Positions 16,172-24,646 of a stretch of 59,456 bases of DNA are shown in pieces (the first letter of the stretch is position 1; every line of letters begins with the position of its first letter). The position numbers and the translations under genes were made by a program. The notes under the pieces are model-generated. The model had not been told where the DNA came from. It saw only the letters and a list, made by a program, of their open reading frames with translations, and made no database searches. The DNA comes from a virus: IMG/VR virus record IMGVR_UViG_3300046093_000047, positions 1 through 59,456 of that record; one strand, 5' to 3'.

Positions 16172-16642
16172 ATGACAAGACGAACAAGAGCCTTCCTTGT
16201 TGACAATACACTGGGTAAAATATTCACTGGTGTTAAATCTGTTAGTGAAGCCAGCCCTGACAAGCTGATTGCTGGAACAAAATTATTAGTTAAAAGTTTA
16301 AGTGCAAATGCTAGAGTACAAGTAGTGCCTACTAAAAATTTAGGAACTGGTTTAACGGGTATGTACTTATCACCAAGTGGTGCTCTAGTTACACGCATTG
16401 ACTTATCCGTTTTAACAGTCTGCTCAGGACAAAGTATTATTATCTCTGTACGCAAGGGTCTAACTTACGATCTATCTACCGAGATTTCAACTTACGAGTT
16501 ACCTGTAGGTTTAAATACAAGAGGTTATATTACTACGATGCAAGTAGATGCTAATGAAAGTTTATATTTTAGTGTCATCCAATCTGGAAGCATTAAAAGA
16601 GGTGCTGGTTTATCAGTACGAGTTAGTTATTACGCAGGATAA
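16172..16642 (+). CDS. Beta-rich structural protein, unknown
   Basis: A 156-residue protein, starting two bases after the previous stop behind GAGG. It is dominated by beta strands (RVQVVPTKNLGTG, GQSIIISVRKGL) with no recognised motif. Its place between fibre genes suggests a virion part. Confidence 0.55.
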   Translation: MTRRTRAFLVDNTLGKIFTGVKSVSEASPDKLIAGTKLLVKSLSANARVQVVPTKNLGTGLTGMYLSPSGALVTRIDLSVLTVCSGQSIIISVRKGLTYDLSTEISTYELPVGLNTRGYITTMQVDANESLYFSVIQSGSIKRGAGLSVRVSYYAG

Positions 16643-16647
16643 TATAA

Positions 16648-16854
16648 ATGACAGAAGAACAAATCAGAAACTATTTTGGAAACTATTTAATATACGAATT
16701 TGATGCACAAGCAGAAGAGTTATCATATCTGTTACCTGATAACAGTATAAATTATATTACTTCAGATTATAAAACGTATTTTATTTCTGACAAAATTGTT
16801 CCAGTTAATAGCAGAATTAAGCTATTCGCTGATAATACACAAGGAGTTAAATAA
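16648..16854 (+). CDS. Small protein, unknown
   Basis: A 68-residue acidic protein, aromatic rich (NYFGNYLIYEF). Its stop overlaps the next start by one base (TAATG). Nothing recognisable; coupled translation with the next gene suggests a partner or chaperone role. Confidence 0.55.
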   Translation: MTEEQIRNYFGNYLIYEFDAQAEELSYLLPDNSINYITSDYKTYFISDKIVPVNSRIKLFADNTQGVK

Positions 16855-17909
16855 TGTACGCAAAATTAGTAGTAGGTCCATCAATTATTAGTGCAGTTCG
16901 TGCAATGCGGGATATCGGTAGGTTAATTACATCTGCAAATCCGAGCGTTGATTTACTTACAGCGTTTAATAAAACTTCATCCATAATTATTGACCCGACC
17001 CCGGCAGGTTGGACATATGTAGGTGGTGTAAATGCAGCAGATCAGCCATCCATTGCCGCTGTAGATTCTACGGCAGCTACAACATCCCCTTACGGTTACA
17101 CTAACGATACGCATTACAATCTTGCATTTTCTGCTCCCTGTTTAAATAACCCATCTCGTTTAAAGTATGCACTGCTAAGTCTTGTTTGGAGAGGGACTAC
17201 AACCAGTGGTTATACTTTTGCCTTAACTGCTGCCCAAAGTGTTACACCTCTTGGTATTGCAACAAATGAAGGTCCACGCCCATTCGCAGCCGCTGCTGAA
17301 GGTATTGGTGAAACGAACAGTTTAGCAATTTGTACTGCAGCTAACTTTATCCTGCACGTTATTGCTTCACCACGCCATATCACAATTATCGTTGAAGGGT
17401 CAATTGCAGGTTTGAGTGCAGTTTGGGAAGCAACAAATACTGATGTACATGATTTTTATAATAAAGCTTCATTCATACAGTATTCACACGCACAATCTTC
17501 AGCAACCGCAAGATTTCCCATTATTTCACCTACCGGCTACACTCTCACGCAAAGCCCCGGTTGGATGGCTATCGCCAGTGGTGTTACAAACGTAAACACA
17601 GGTACTTATTACGGAACATACGATATTAGTGAAGCAGGGACTGCTAACTTAGGTAACTTGGCACAAGCAAGTTCTAGTTACCGAAATAACTCTATAAATG
17701 CTGCAGGTTCTCCTAAATATCAAATTGGCCCAGTATATTTCCAAATCGGTGAATTAGGTTATCCTACACAGTTTGTAACAGGTATTGTTCCAATTTACTG
17801 GACACGGGGTAATATCGGCAGTACTGGTGACGAGCTTGAGGTGGGTGGTGATTCTTATATGTTTTTTAACTGTGGTTCTGGCTTCGGTGTAATTATGAAA
17901 ACGGATTAA
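16854..17909 (+). CDS. Structural protein of the fibre module
   Basis: A 351-residue protein, Ala/Ser/Thr/Gly rich with many Tyr and Trp, similar in character to uncharacterised large-phage virion proteins. Mid-protein has IASPRHITIIVEG, and the C terminus is glycine rich (GSTGDELEVGGDSYMFF). No enzyme motif is visible. Likely virion, possibly a surface or fibre protein. Confidence 0.55.
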   Translation: MYAKLVVGPSIISAVRAMRDIGRLITSANPSVDLLTAFNKTSSIIIDPTPAGWTYVGGVNAADQPSIAAVDSTAATTSPYGYTNDTHYNLAFSAPCLNNPSRLKYALLSLVWRGTTTSGYTFALTAAQSVTPLGIATNEGPRPFAAAAEGIGETNSLAICTAANFILHVIASPRHITIIVEGSIAGLSAVWEATNTDVHDFYNKASFIQYSHAQSSATARFPIISPTGYTLTQSPGWMAIASGVTNVNTGTYYGTYDISEAGTANLGNLAQASSSYRNNSINAAGSPKYQIGPVYFQIGELGYPTQFVTGIVPIYWTRGNIGSTGDELEVGGDSYMFFNCGSGFGVIMKTD

Positions 17910-17911
17910 AT

Positions 17912-18079
17912 ATGTTACTAGCATTTCAGGTTTTATCTAAGGATCAAACAAATTGGCAGAATCTTGAGACAATTAAACAACTCTTGAGTGCCGAGACAAT
18001 CAAAAGATTAAAAATTTCTTATGATCCACTTATTGATCCGGGTGTTAATAATCCACAAGAGACTTACTCGTTCAATTAA
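17912..18079 (+). CDS. Small protein, unknown
   Basis: A 55-residue ORF starting two bases after the previous stop and ending 17 bases before the next ATG. It is helical in the middle (LETIKQLLSAETIKRLKIS) with a Pro/Asn-rich end. Continuous packing within the operon supports it being real; the function is unknown. Confidence 0.55.
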   Translation: MLLAFQVLSKDQTNWQNLETIKQLLSAETIKRLKISYDPLIDPGVNNPQETYSFN

Positions 18080-18096
18080 TATAATAGGAGTGTCAA

Positions 18097-18729
18097 ATGA
18101 CAGTACTAAATTTTCCAACATCTCCTACACTTAACCAAATCTACGTTTCATCTGCTGGTCGTAGTTGGAGGTGGGACGGTTTAAGTTGGATTCCTGTAGG
18201 TTCTAATATACCGTGGGATAAAATATCAGATACTCCTACAACCTTAACTGGTTTTGGGATTACAAATGCACAACCTTTGGACGCAGATTTAACCGCGATT
18301 GCAAGTTTGACAGGTACAAACGGACTATTAAGAAAAACAGCAGTAGATACTTGGAGCTTAGATACTAATTCATATGCGACAAGTTCTGGTGCTGTACTTA
18401 CAGTGCCGACCCTTACGGGAACCCGTGAGTCTCGTGTGGCGCTGTCTACTGGCGCGATTGACCTGACATCAGCTAACTACTTCACCCGCACGATCTCAGG
18501 CGCTTTGACGTTCTCGGTATTGAACGTGCCAGCGAACGGTACTGCGATCTCGTTCATCTTAGATTTGACGAACGGTGGTAGCGCAGTGATCACTTGGTGG
18601 TCAGGTGTGAAGTGGGCTGGCGGCACTGCGCCAATCCTCACGGCATCTGGTCGCGATGTGCTTGGGTTCTTTACATACGATGGCGGAGTTACTTGGACTG
18701 GCCTTGTGCTTGGAAAGGACGTGAAATGA
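18097..18729 (+). CDS. Tail/head fibre tip protein, mosaic
   Basis: A 210-residue protein. The first 100 residues (YVSSAGRSWRWDGLSWIPV, ITNAQPLDADLTAIASLTG) are a widespread fibre connector. The C-terminal half is a beta-rich domain of a different origin: from about 18400 the DNA becomes clearly richer in G+C, with CGC, GGC and GCG codons. This is the pattern expected when a receptor-binding tip is swapped by recombination. Confidence 0.75.
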   Translation: MTVLNFPTSPTLNQIYVSSAGRSWRWDGLSWIPVGSNIPWDKISDTPTTLTGFGITNAQPLDADLTAIASLTGTNGLLRKTAVDTWSLDTNSYATSSGAVLTVPTLTGTRESRVALSTGAIDLTSANYFTRTISGALTFSVLNVPANGTAISFILDLTNGGSAVITWWSGVKWAGGTAPILTASGRDVLGFFTYDGGVTWTGLVLGKDVK

Positions 18730-19367
18730 CAGCGCGTGATATTATCATGGCTGCTGCAGGTGCAAGCACGGCAAAGGTGTCGCCAGTGCGCAAGGGTGTT
18801 TATGCAGGTGATCTTGTAAACGGATCACTCAGCTTTGTTGCAAGCGCAGGTGACATCGTTATTGCTTTTGCGACTCCTGACTCAAAGGAAGGTCTACTTA
18901 ACTGGGGCGCTGATGCTGGCTGGACACGTATTTCAAATAACCCGTCTGAGAGCGTGGCGCTTTACCGAGTGCAGCAAGCAGGAGATCAAAGTACCGTGAC
19001 TTTCTATTACGGGTACGGAAATTTCCGTTTGGATTGGGGGAGAGGCGTTGCTGTTGTCTACGGTGGGGCTGCGTATGACACGGCTGCTCAACACGAGTAC
19101 GTCTACTCCACTCCGGTCACAGTCACAGGCCCAACGGCAACAGCGGATAACTCTGTGTTGTTAGGTTTCGTGAGCAGGGGTGATACTAGTGGGGATAGCG
19201 TTACTTTGGGGTCAACTGATCTCACGCAGTTAGCCATCTCGACACTACCAAACTGCGCTCAGTATGCAGGGGAAAAACCAGTGAGTGCAGGGGCAACATC
19301 CGCCACTTTTACAGCCACACAGTCAGACTACGTGTGTGCCATTTTGTTGACTCTTAAACCTGCGTAA
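18726..19367 (+). CDS. Fibre-associated protein, acquired segment
   Basis: A 213-residue protein from the ATG at 18726, which overlaps the previous stop (ATGA). A longer in-frame start at 18594 would run inside the upstream gene and is rejected. It is a beta-rich Ala/Gly/Ser/Val protein (SAGDIVIAFATP, SVLLGFVSRGD, repeated later) resembling fibre-tip proteins. It shares the raised G+C content of its neighbours. Confidence 0.65.
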   Translation: MTARDIIMAAAGASTAKVSPVRKGVYAGDLVNGSLSFVASAGDIVIAFATPDSKEGLLNWGADAGWTRISNNPSESVALYRVQQAGDQSTVTFYYGYGNFRLDWGRGVAVVYGGAAYDTAAQHEYVYSTPVTVTGPTATADNSVLLGFVSRGDTSGDSVTLGSTDLTQLAISTLPNCAQYAGEKPVSAGATSATFTATQSDYVCAILLTLKPA

Positions 19368-19376
19368 GGATTAAAT

Positions 19377-19805
19377 ATGCTCCTGAAACTATCAGACCAA
19401 TCTCGTGTAAGCGAACAAGAATTTCGCCGATCAAACCCTGACTCATCGTTTCCAATGGTGTTAACAGACGGCATCATTGCAGAATACGGGTACGCCATTT
19501 TGTACGAAACAGACAAGCCTGTAGCCCCAACTGGTTATAAGGTTGTAATTGATGGCGTTGAATTTGTTGACTCACAGTGGCGCACTAAATATGTCATTGA
19601 GCCACTCAATGAATATGAGATTGAGAGACTCGCAATTCAAGTCAAGTCAATCAGGAATTCACTTCTACTCGACTGTGATTGGACTCAACTCCCAGATACC
19701 GATGTTGACAAGCATGCGTGGGCGACTTACCGCCAAGCGTTGCGTAACCTGACGAAAAACCCAAATTGGCCTTTCATCGTTTGGCCTGAACAGCCGTCAA
19801 CTTAA
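19377..19805 (+). CDS. Fibre assembly chaperone-like protein
   Basis: A 142-residue protein. The C-terminal half carries the phage signature RNSLLLDCDWTQLPD, then WATYRQALRNL and WPFIVWPEQP, found in XkdW/DUF4376-type fibre assembly proteins, which usually follow the fibre tip they fold. It is the last gene of the module and shares its G+C-rich composition. Confidence 0.8.
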   Translation: MLLKLSDQSRVSEQEFRRSNPDSSFPMVLTDGIIAEYGYAILYETDKPVAPTGYKVVIDGVEFVDSQWRTKYVIEPLNEYEIERLAIQVKSIRNSLLLDCDWTQLPDTDVDKHAWATYRQALRNLTKNPNWPFIVWPEQPST

Positions 19806-19859
19806 TTGGGCAAGTGATTTATAACGCAAACTGTTTGTCGTTACAATTGAAGTTTAATC

Positions 19860-19888
19860 TTGACACATCTCTTTAGAAGTGTTATAAT
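19860..19888 (+). promoter_or_regulatory. Strong sigma70 promoter of a candidate sRNA
   Basis: TTGACA (19860-19865), a 17-base spacer with TG, and TATAAT (19883-19888): a full consensus promoter. No ORF follows before the terminator at 19953-19985. Confidence 0.88.
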
Positions 19889-19893
19889 AAATT

Positions 19894-19985
19894 TGATTGA
19901 CAAATGATACCTTAAGTGCGATCAAAAAGATAAAGTACAAGACTAATATAAGAAAAGGCTACCTCGTGTAGCCCTTTCTGTTTAT
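19894..19985 (+). ncRNA. Candidate small RNA
   Basis: About 90 bases from the predicted start near 19894 to the terminator. TTTGAT 19892-19897 pairs perfectly with ATCAAA 19921-19926, giving a 5' hairpin, then an unstructured A-rich stretch, then the terminator hairpin. The only ATG stops after three codons. The layout (strong promoter, 5' hairpin, single-stranded middle, terminator) is that of a base-pairing sRNA. Confidence 0.6.
19953..19985 (+). terminator. Rho-independent terminator
   Basis: GGCTAC 19957-19962 pairs with GTAGCC 19968-19973 (extended by flanking A/T pairs), followed by CTTTCTGTTTATT. Confidence 0.85.
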
Positions 19986-19990
19986 TATAC

Positions 19991-20019
19991 TTGATTTTCT
20001 AATAAAATTATGATATAAT
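19991..20019 (+). promoter_or_regulatory. Sigma70 promoter of the capsid operon
   Basis: TTGATT (19991-19996), a 17-base spacer ending in TGA, and TATAAT (20014-20019). It drives protease, scaffold, decoration and capsid genes. Confidence 0.85.
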
Positions 20020-20049
20020 AATGTTTATATTGTGCTAAATGGGAAGAAT

Positions 20050-20844
20050 ATGGAAACAATTAATAAAGCTAAAAGTTATGCTCCCACAGAAGCAATGCGA
20101 AATAATGCACGAAGAGGTTTAGCACTACGAGAGAAATATAATCGTGGTGGACTAGACGCTTCGCAAGCTAAATCAGAAGGTGTAGGTTCCGGTGTAGCAA
20201 GAGCAAGAGATATCATTAATGGTAATCTTAGCTTGGCTACAGTCAAACGTATGTACGCTTTCTTTAGCAGACACGAAAAGAATTATAACCCTAAGAAGAA
20301 AATGCCTGATGGTGGACCTACTGCTGGTACTATCGCTTGGTTACTTTGGGGTGGCTCTGCAGGTTTAGCTTTTGCTAGGCGTGTACTGAAACAAGAAGAT
20401 ATTCTTAAAAGTTACATCAAAGAGATTACAGACACTGAAGTTAACTCAGAGGATGTTTTACCTAATGTTAAACTTCCAATTACAAAAGCAGTTGACGAAG
20501 AATTAAAGCAAGCTACTTTTATCGTTATGGTTCCTGAAGAAGTTGATGCTCACGGTGATGTAACCAGTGAAGCTGAAGTTCGTAAAGCCTGTCATAACTT
20601 TAATAAATACTCTATGAAAGCTAATCTATTTCATTTAGTTGAAACAGATACTTTTGAGTTTTGTGAAAGCTACTGCTGTCCTAGCGATTTTGTGCTAGGT
20701 GACAAATTTGTAAAAAAAGGCACTTGGTTAGCAACTATTCAATCCTTAGATGATAATCTTTGGGAATTAATCAAGTCTGGTGAAATCAATGGTTTGAGTA
20801 TCGGTGCGTTAGCATCTGTCGAATCAATCGAAGAGGATGAATAA
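20050..20844 (+). CDS. Prohead serine protease (XkdF-like)
   Basis: A 264-residue protein from the ATG at 20050 behind GGGAAG; an in-frame GTG at 20032 is less likely. The N-terminal 110 residues resemble a DUF with RHEKNY and GGPTAGTIAWLLWGG. The C-terminal domain has VDAHGDVTSEAEVRKACHNFN, typical of XkdF-type phage proteases. Such enzymes mature scaffold and capsid inside the prohead. The scaffold gene begins one base into its stop. Confidence 0.8.
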   Translation: METINKAKSYAPTEAMRNNARRGLALREKYNRGGLDASQAKSEGVGSGVARARDIINGNLSLATVKRMYAFFSRHEKNYNPKKKMPDGGPTAGTIAWLLWGGSAGLAFARRVLKQEDILKSYIKEITDTEVNSEDVLPNVKLPITKAVDEELKQATFIVMVPEEVDAHGDVTSEAEVRKACHNFNKYSMKANLFHLVETDTFEFCESYCCPSDFVLGDKFVKKGTWLATIQSLDDNLWELIKSGEINGLSIGALASVESIEEDE

Positions 20845-21836
20845 TGGCAACACAACGTAAAGCTAAAAGAAAGCTATCCGATATTAGTTTTGAGAAAGAA
20901 GGTGCTCACGTAGCTCTTACATCTAAGTCTCAAGGTGGTCCTGCTAATACACACGATTATGCACTAGTATTAAAATCAAATAAGTTTAGCGAAGAGTTTG
21001 TACAAAAGATGCAACAAGTTCGTGTAACTATGGAACTACCTGATTTTCTACGTAAGTTCTTCTCAGTATATTACGAAGATGCAGAAGTTCTAGCTCGTAT
21101 GATGGGTTATGAGAAACCTGAAGTAGAAGAATCCAAGGTTGAAGAATCTAAAGATTACTACGAAGATTATATCCAATCTAAACTAGAAGCTTTTGAAGTT
21201 TTAAAGTCTGCCAATGATGCAGAGGCTCTATCTGAAGTACTATCTGAATTAGATGAAAACGAATATTTAGCTATGCTCAATGATCAAGCTTTAATTGAAA
21301 AAGCATTTGAAGCTATTGAGAAAGCTACACAAGAATCTGCACCTGCTGCTCTTGCAGACGGTAATGATACCTCAACAAACGCTGGCGTTGAGAATATTGA
21401 AGGGGTGTCTACCTCTGTTAACAAAGAAGAATTGGAGAAATCTAAGATGGAAGACGAAGTAAAAGTCGAAACCGTTGAAAAAGCTCAATTTGAACTTGTG
21501 CAAAAAGCTCTAGACGAGCAAAAGGTACAACTACAAAAAGCTATGGAAACAATCGCTGCATTTGAAGCTGATAAAAAAGAAGCTATCAATAAAGCGAAAA
21601 CTGAAAAAGTTAAAGCTATCGTGAAAGACGAAAGCAAAGTAGAAGCAATCGCTAAGGCTGCTCTATCACTAGAATCCGAAGATGATTTTACTGCATTCCT
21701 CGCTGCTATGGAAGCAATGATGACCACTGTAGAAACATCCGAGATGTTCGTAGAAAAAGGTGCTTCAACTCAAGAAGAAACCGTTGTAAAAGAATCTGCT
21801 GTGGCAAAGCTATTAAAAGCCAAGCAAGTTAAGTAA
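20844..21836 (+). CDS. Capsid scaffold protein
   Basis: A 330-residue protein, highly charged and helical, rich in Glu and Lys with long coiled-coil segments (about residues 190-270). This is typical of internal scaffolds placed between protease and major capsid. The first 100 residues form a compact domain that may be released or retained after cleavage. The start overlaps the protease stop (TAATG). Confidence 0.78.
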   Translation: MATQRKAKRKLSDISFEKEGAHVALTSKSQGGPANTHDYALVLKSNKFSEEFVQKMQQVRVTMELPDFLRKFFSVYYEDAEVLARMMGYEKPEVEESKVEESKDYYEDYIQSKLEAFEVLKSANDAEALSEVLSELDENEYLAMLNDQALIEKAFEAIEKATQESAPAALADGNDTSTNAGVENIEGVSTSVNKEELEKSKMEDEVKVETVEKAQFELVQKALDEQKVQLQKAMETIAAFEADKKEAINKAKTEKVKAIVKDESKVEAIAKAALSLESEDDFTAFLAAMEAMMTTVETSEMFVEKGASTQEETVVKESAVAKLLKAKQVK

Positions 21837-21854
21837 TCTTAAAAGGAAAATAAA

Positions 21855-22169
21855 ATGACTCTAATTGCCACTGAAGCAAAACGTCTTTCTAACGTTGTTA
21901 AACAAGAACTCTTCCCTGAATCTGGCTACTGCCGTGATGTTCTAACCGCTACTGGTACTTTCGTTCCCGGTACTGTTATTGCTGATGCAGAAGACAACGT
22001 GCTAGGTGTTGCTATGGAAGAAAAATCAGGTACTGGTGCTAAAGTATTAGCTCTAGTTCGTGGTCCTGCTATCGTATCTAAAGATGGTCTATTCGTAGGC
22101 ACTCTAGTTGCTGCTGATGTATACGCTGCCCTAGAAGCTAAAGGTATTCTCTGCAACGATGCAGTTTAA
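21855..22169 (+). CDS. Head decoration protein
   Basis: A 104-residue protein resembling lambda gpD-type decoration proteins: GTFVPGTVIADAEDNVLGVAM, then VLALVRGPAIVSKDGL. It sits directly before the capsid gene, as in lambda-like heads. Trimers would cap the capsid threefold sites. Confidence 0.82.
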   Translation: MTLIATEAKRLSNVVKQELFPESGYCRDVLTATGTFVPGTVIADAEDNVLGVAMEEKSGTGAKVLALVRGPAIVSKDGLFVGTLVAADVYAALEAKGILCNDAV

Positions 22170-22206
22170 TATCTAAATTACCGAACAATAAAATAAGGAA
22201 ATTATA

Positions 22207-23220
22207 ATGCAAACTCGTAGTTTTGAAAAACCATTTGAGCTAGTCGATTACACTGAAGAACTACTCTTAGTTCCTAATAAGTGGGGTCTAATTAACGAAT
22301 TAGGTCTTTTCGGCGAAGAAGGCGTTGCTCAACACAGCGTTACCGTTGAATCCAGCGAAGGTACTCTCGGTCTAGTTACCGACCAAGTACGTGGCGCTCG
22401 TAACACCGTAGGTAAGAGTGATACTCGTGCTCTACGTTCATTCGCTATTCCGCACTTCCCAATGGACGATGCTGTTAAGCCAGAAGACGTTCAAGGTAAA
22501 CGCGCTTACGGTTCCGCTGATCAAGCTGAAACTGAAGCTGCCGTTATCGCTCGTAAGCTAGAGCGTATCCGCATGAACCACTCCGTAACTCTAGAAGCTG
22601 CTCGTGCTTACGCTATTACTGCTGGTGCTATCTACGCTCCTAACGGTACTGTAGCTGGTAACTTCTACACTGACTTTGGCGTAACCCGCAAGTCAATCGA
22701 CTTCGTACTCGGTACTTCAACTACCGACCTAAACGCTAAGTCTGAAGAAGGTATCGCTCACATTCAAGACAACATCCTAAGCGGTGAAGTCGTTAGCAAC
22801 ATTATCGTACTATGCTCACCTGCTTTCTTCGGCAAGTTGATCAACCACGCTACTGTTAAAGAAGCTTACAAGTACTACACAAGCACTCAAGAGCCACTAC
22901 GTAACCGTCTAGGTTCTGGTGTCTATCGCCGTTTCGTACACGGTGGTGTTGAGTACATTGAATACCGTGGTGCTTACAATGGTACTGCTCTAATCCCTGC
23001 TGGTGAAGCTTACATGCTACCACAAGGTACTGCTGACATGTTCAAAACCTACTTTAGCCCTGCTAACAAGTTCTCACACGTTAACACCATTGGTGAGCAA
23101 GCGTATGTCTTTACCTACAAAGACCCTAAAGACAGCGAAATCCAAATTCAATCCGAAGCTAACTTCTTGAACTTGATTCGCCGCCCACAAGCTGTTATTA
23201 AGTTAACAACTTCTAACTGA
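22207..23220 (+). CDS. Major capsid protein, gpE type
   Basis: A 337-residue protein matching the lambda gpE-like HK97-fold family: early FELVDYTEELLLVPN, a central PHFPMDDAVKPEDVQG loop, and LNLIRRPQAVIKL at the end. Codon use is distinct from neighbours, with many C-ending AAC, TAC, GAC and TTC and frequent CGT, as expected for the most expressed virion protein. A TTCG hairpin follows. Confidence 0.95.
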   Translation: MQTRSFEKPFELVDYTEELLLVPNKWGLINELGLFGEEGVAQHSVTVESSEGTLGLVTDQVRGARNTVGKSDTRALRSFAIPHFPMDDAVKPEDVQGKRAYGSADQAETEAAVIARKLERIRMNHSVTLEAARAYAITAGAIYAPNGTVAGNFYTDFGVTRKSIDFVLGTSTTDLNAKSEEGIAHIQDNILSGEVVSNIIVLCSPAFFGKLINHATVKEAYKYYTSTQEPLRNRLGSGVYRRFVHGGVEYIEYRGAYNGTALIPAGEAYMLPQGTADMFKTYFSPANKFSHVNTIGEQAYVFTYKDPKDSEIQIQSEANFLNLIRRPQAVIKLTTSN

Positions 23221-23225
23221 TGATT

Positions 23226-23278
23226 GCCCTTCGGGGCTTTCTGATGTAAACTTAGATTGCCTCTTCGCGGAGGCATCT
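23226..23278 (+). terminator. Tandem TTCG hairpins after the capsid gene
   Basis: GCCC-TTCG-GGGC at 23226-23237 followed by TTTCT, then a longer stem (23254-23263 with 23270-23278, one bulge) around TTCGCG without a T tract. Together they probably end or stabilise the capsid mRNA. Confidence 0.6.
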
Positions 23279-23288
23279 AACATTAGTC

Positions 23289-23317
23289 TTGCGTTGTAAC
23301 AAATCTTATGTTATAAT
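23289..23317 (+). promoter_or_regulatory. Sigma70 promoter of the double-nuclease gene
   Basis: TTGCGT (23289-23294), a 17-base spacer ending TGT, and TATAAT (23312-23317). It may also feed the head-tail genes downstream. Confidence 0.8.
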
Positions 23318-23323
23318 TCAAGA

Positions 23324-23447
23324 TTAATGTTAGATAAAACTTGCAGTCGCATTGCAGTGCGATACTTACATTCCGAAAAGAGTCTGCAAGCTCTGTTATG
23401 CCGGTTCATAACTAGGAATACCTATTCAAATCCAACCGAGGGATTAA
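23324..23447 (+). ncRNA. Structured 5' leader of the nuclease gene
   Basis: No ORF with a start and ribosome site. CTTGCAG (23340-23346) pairs perfectly with CTGCAAG (23383-23389) and encloses TCGCA/TGCGA. A second hairpin GTTATG/CATAAC follows at 23395-23412, then TAGG/CCTA. It may control translation, as hairpins do for some T4 homing nucleases. Confidence 0.5.
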
Positions 23448-24248
23448 ATGTACAACAATTATTGTGTATACGTATACAAAGACTCACAAAATATCATAAG
23501 ATATGTAGGTCAAGGTAGACCTGACCGTGTAAAAAGTAAATCAGGTAGATCACCTGAATTTTTAGAGTTTATTAATAGTCAAGATTTTACTATTGAAATA
23601 TTGTATGAAAACTTAACGAAAGACCAAGCTCTTTCTATAGAATCTAAGTTAATACAAAACTCAGATAATTTACTGAATAAAAACTCAACAGCTTATGTTA
23701 ACGATCTGACATATGATTTTTGTAGAGAGTATTTTTATTTTGACATAAGTTCTCCCACTTTATTAAGATGGAATAAAACAATATATTCAGGTGAACATAG
23801 AAATATTCAATCAACGATTAAAGATTCACCTGCTGGTAACTTAATGTCAAAAGGTTATAACAGGGTAAATTTAAATCGTAAAACATTTTATGTTCATAGG
23901 ATATTATGGGTTCTTTATTACGGTAAGGATATACCAAATGATAAAGTAATAAATCATATCGATGGTGATAGACTTAACAATAGTATTGAAAATTTAGAAC
24001 TTTGTACACAGCAACAAAATTGTGCTCGTACAATAAGAAAACCCACTGGTATTTCTGGTATAGTTGGTGTATCAATTAAAACATCAATTTTAGGTATTAA
24101 AAGTTCCTATGCTACTATAAGATTTCATGGTAAACTCTATGAAAAAGGTTTCAGCCAAAAGAAATATGGTGAAGAAATTGCACTATTAAATGCGATAAAA
24201 TGGCGTGAAGATAAAATTAAAGAATTGAACAATATAGGTGAAAAATGA
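23448..24248 (+). CDS. GIY-YIG/HNH fusion homing endonuclease
   Basis: A 266-residue protein. Residues 1-75 look like a GIY-YIG domain (VYVYKDSQNIIRYVGQG, then a Glu in LSIESKLIQ). Residues 95-190 are an HNH nuclease domain with YVHRILW and NHIDGDRLNNSIENLEL. The C terminus (GIVGVSIKTS to FSQKKYG) is the AP2-like module shared with genes 2354 and 57721. Two nuclease types in one chain is unusual. It lies right after the capsid gene and overlaps the next start by four bases (ATGA). Confidence 0.8.
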   Translation: MYNNYCVYVYKDSQNIIRYVGQGRPDRVKSKSGRSPEFLEFINSQDFTIEILYENLTKDQALSIESKLIQNSDNLLNKNSTAYVNDLTYDFCREYFYFDISSPTLLRWNKTIYSGEHRNIQSTIKDSPAGNLMSKGYNRVNLNRKTFYVHRILWVLYYGKDIPNDKVINHIDGDRLNNSIENLELCTQQQNCARTIRKPTGISGIVGVSIKTSILGIKSSYATIRFHGKLYEKGFSQKKYGEEIALLNAIKWREDKIKELNNIGEK

Positions 24249-24646
24249 CAATACATGCCGTTAGAATTGAATTAGGTGATACGTCAGAGTTACCTGTGAT
24301 GAGTGATGAAGAGATTAATTATTTCTTGTCCAAGAATGATTGGAACATTAGGCGCACTTGTCTAGATGTAGCCAAATCAATGTTGTTAAAACTATCAATG
24401 GCTACAGACAGCACAGTCGATATTTTTTCCATCAAGGGTTCTTCTGCTGCAAAACAGTATATGCAAGCTTTGAAAATGTATATTTCAGACCCTAATCTTA
24501 ACCAAACATTACAGACTTTACAAGGTTATGCAGGAGGGGTATCTAGAAGTGATATGCAAGCCAACGATGCTAACTTAGATAATAACATCGTTAAGCAACC
24601 TAACGCTGAAACATTTACTTATCGTCCAAGTTCATTTGGTATTTAA
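24245..24646 (+). CDS. Head-tail connector (adaptor) protein
   Basis: A 133-residue helical protein with the start pattern of gp6-type adaptors (ELGDTSELPVMSDEEINYFL, CLDVAKSMLLKLS). It is first in the neck gene block and overlaps the nuclease stop. It should bind the portal and lengthen the connector. Confidence 0.7.
   Translation: MTIHAVRIELGDTSELPVMSDEEINYFLSKNDWNIRRTCLDVAKSMLLKLSMATDSTVDIFSIKGSSAAKQYMQALKMYISDPNLNQTLQTLQGYAGGVSRSDMQANDANLDNNIVKQPNAETFTYRPSSFGI

Noticed and set aside
18594-18725. Longer start for the gene at 18726
   Set aside because: It would overlap the upstream fibre gene by 136 bases; the ATGA at 18726 is a normal coupled start.
23324-23447. Group I intron before the homing nuclease
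   Set aside because: The capsid gene upstream is intact and no conserved P7/P3 core could be seen, so only a leader structure is claimed.
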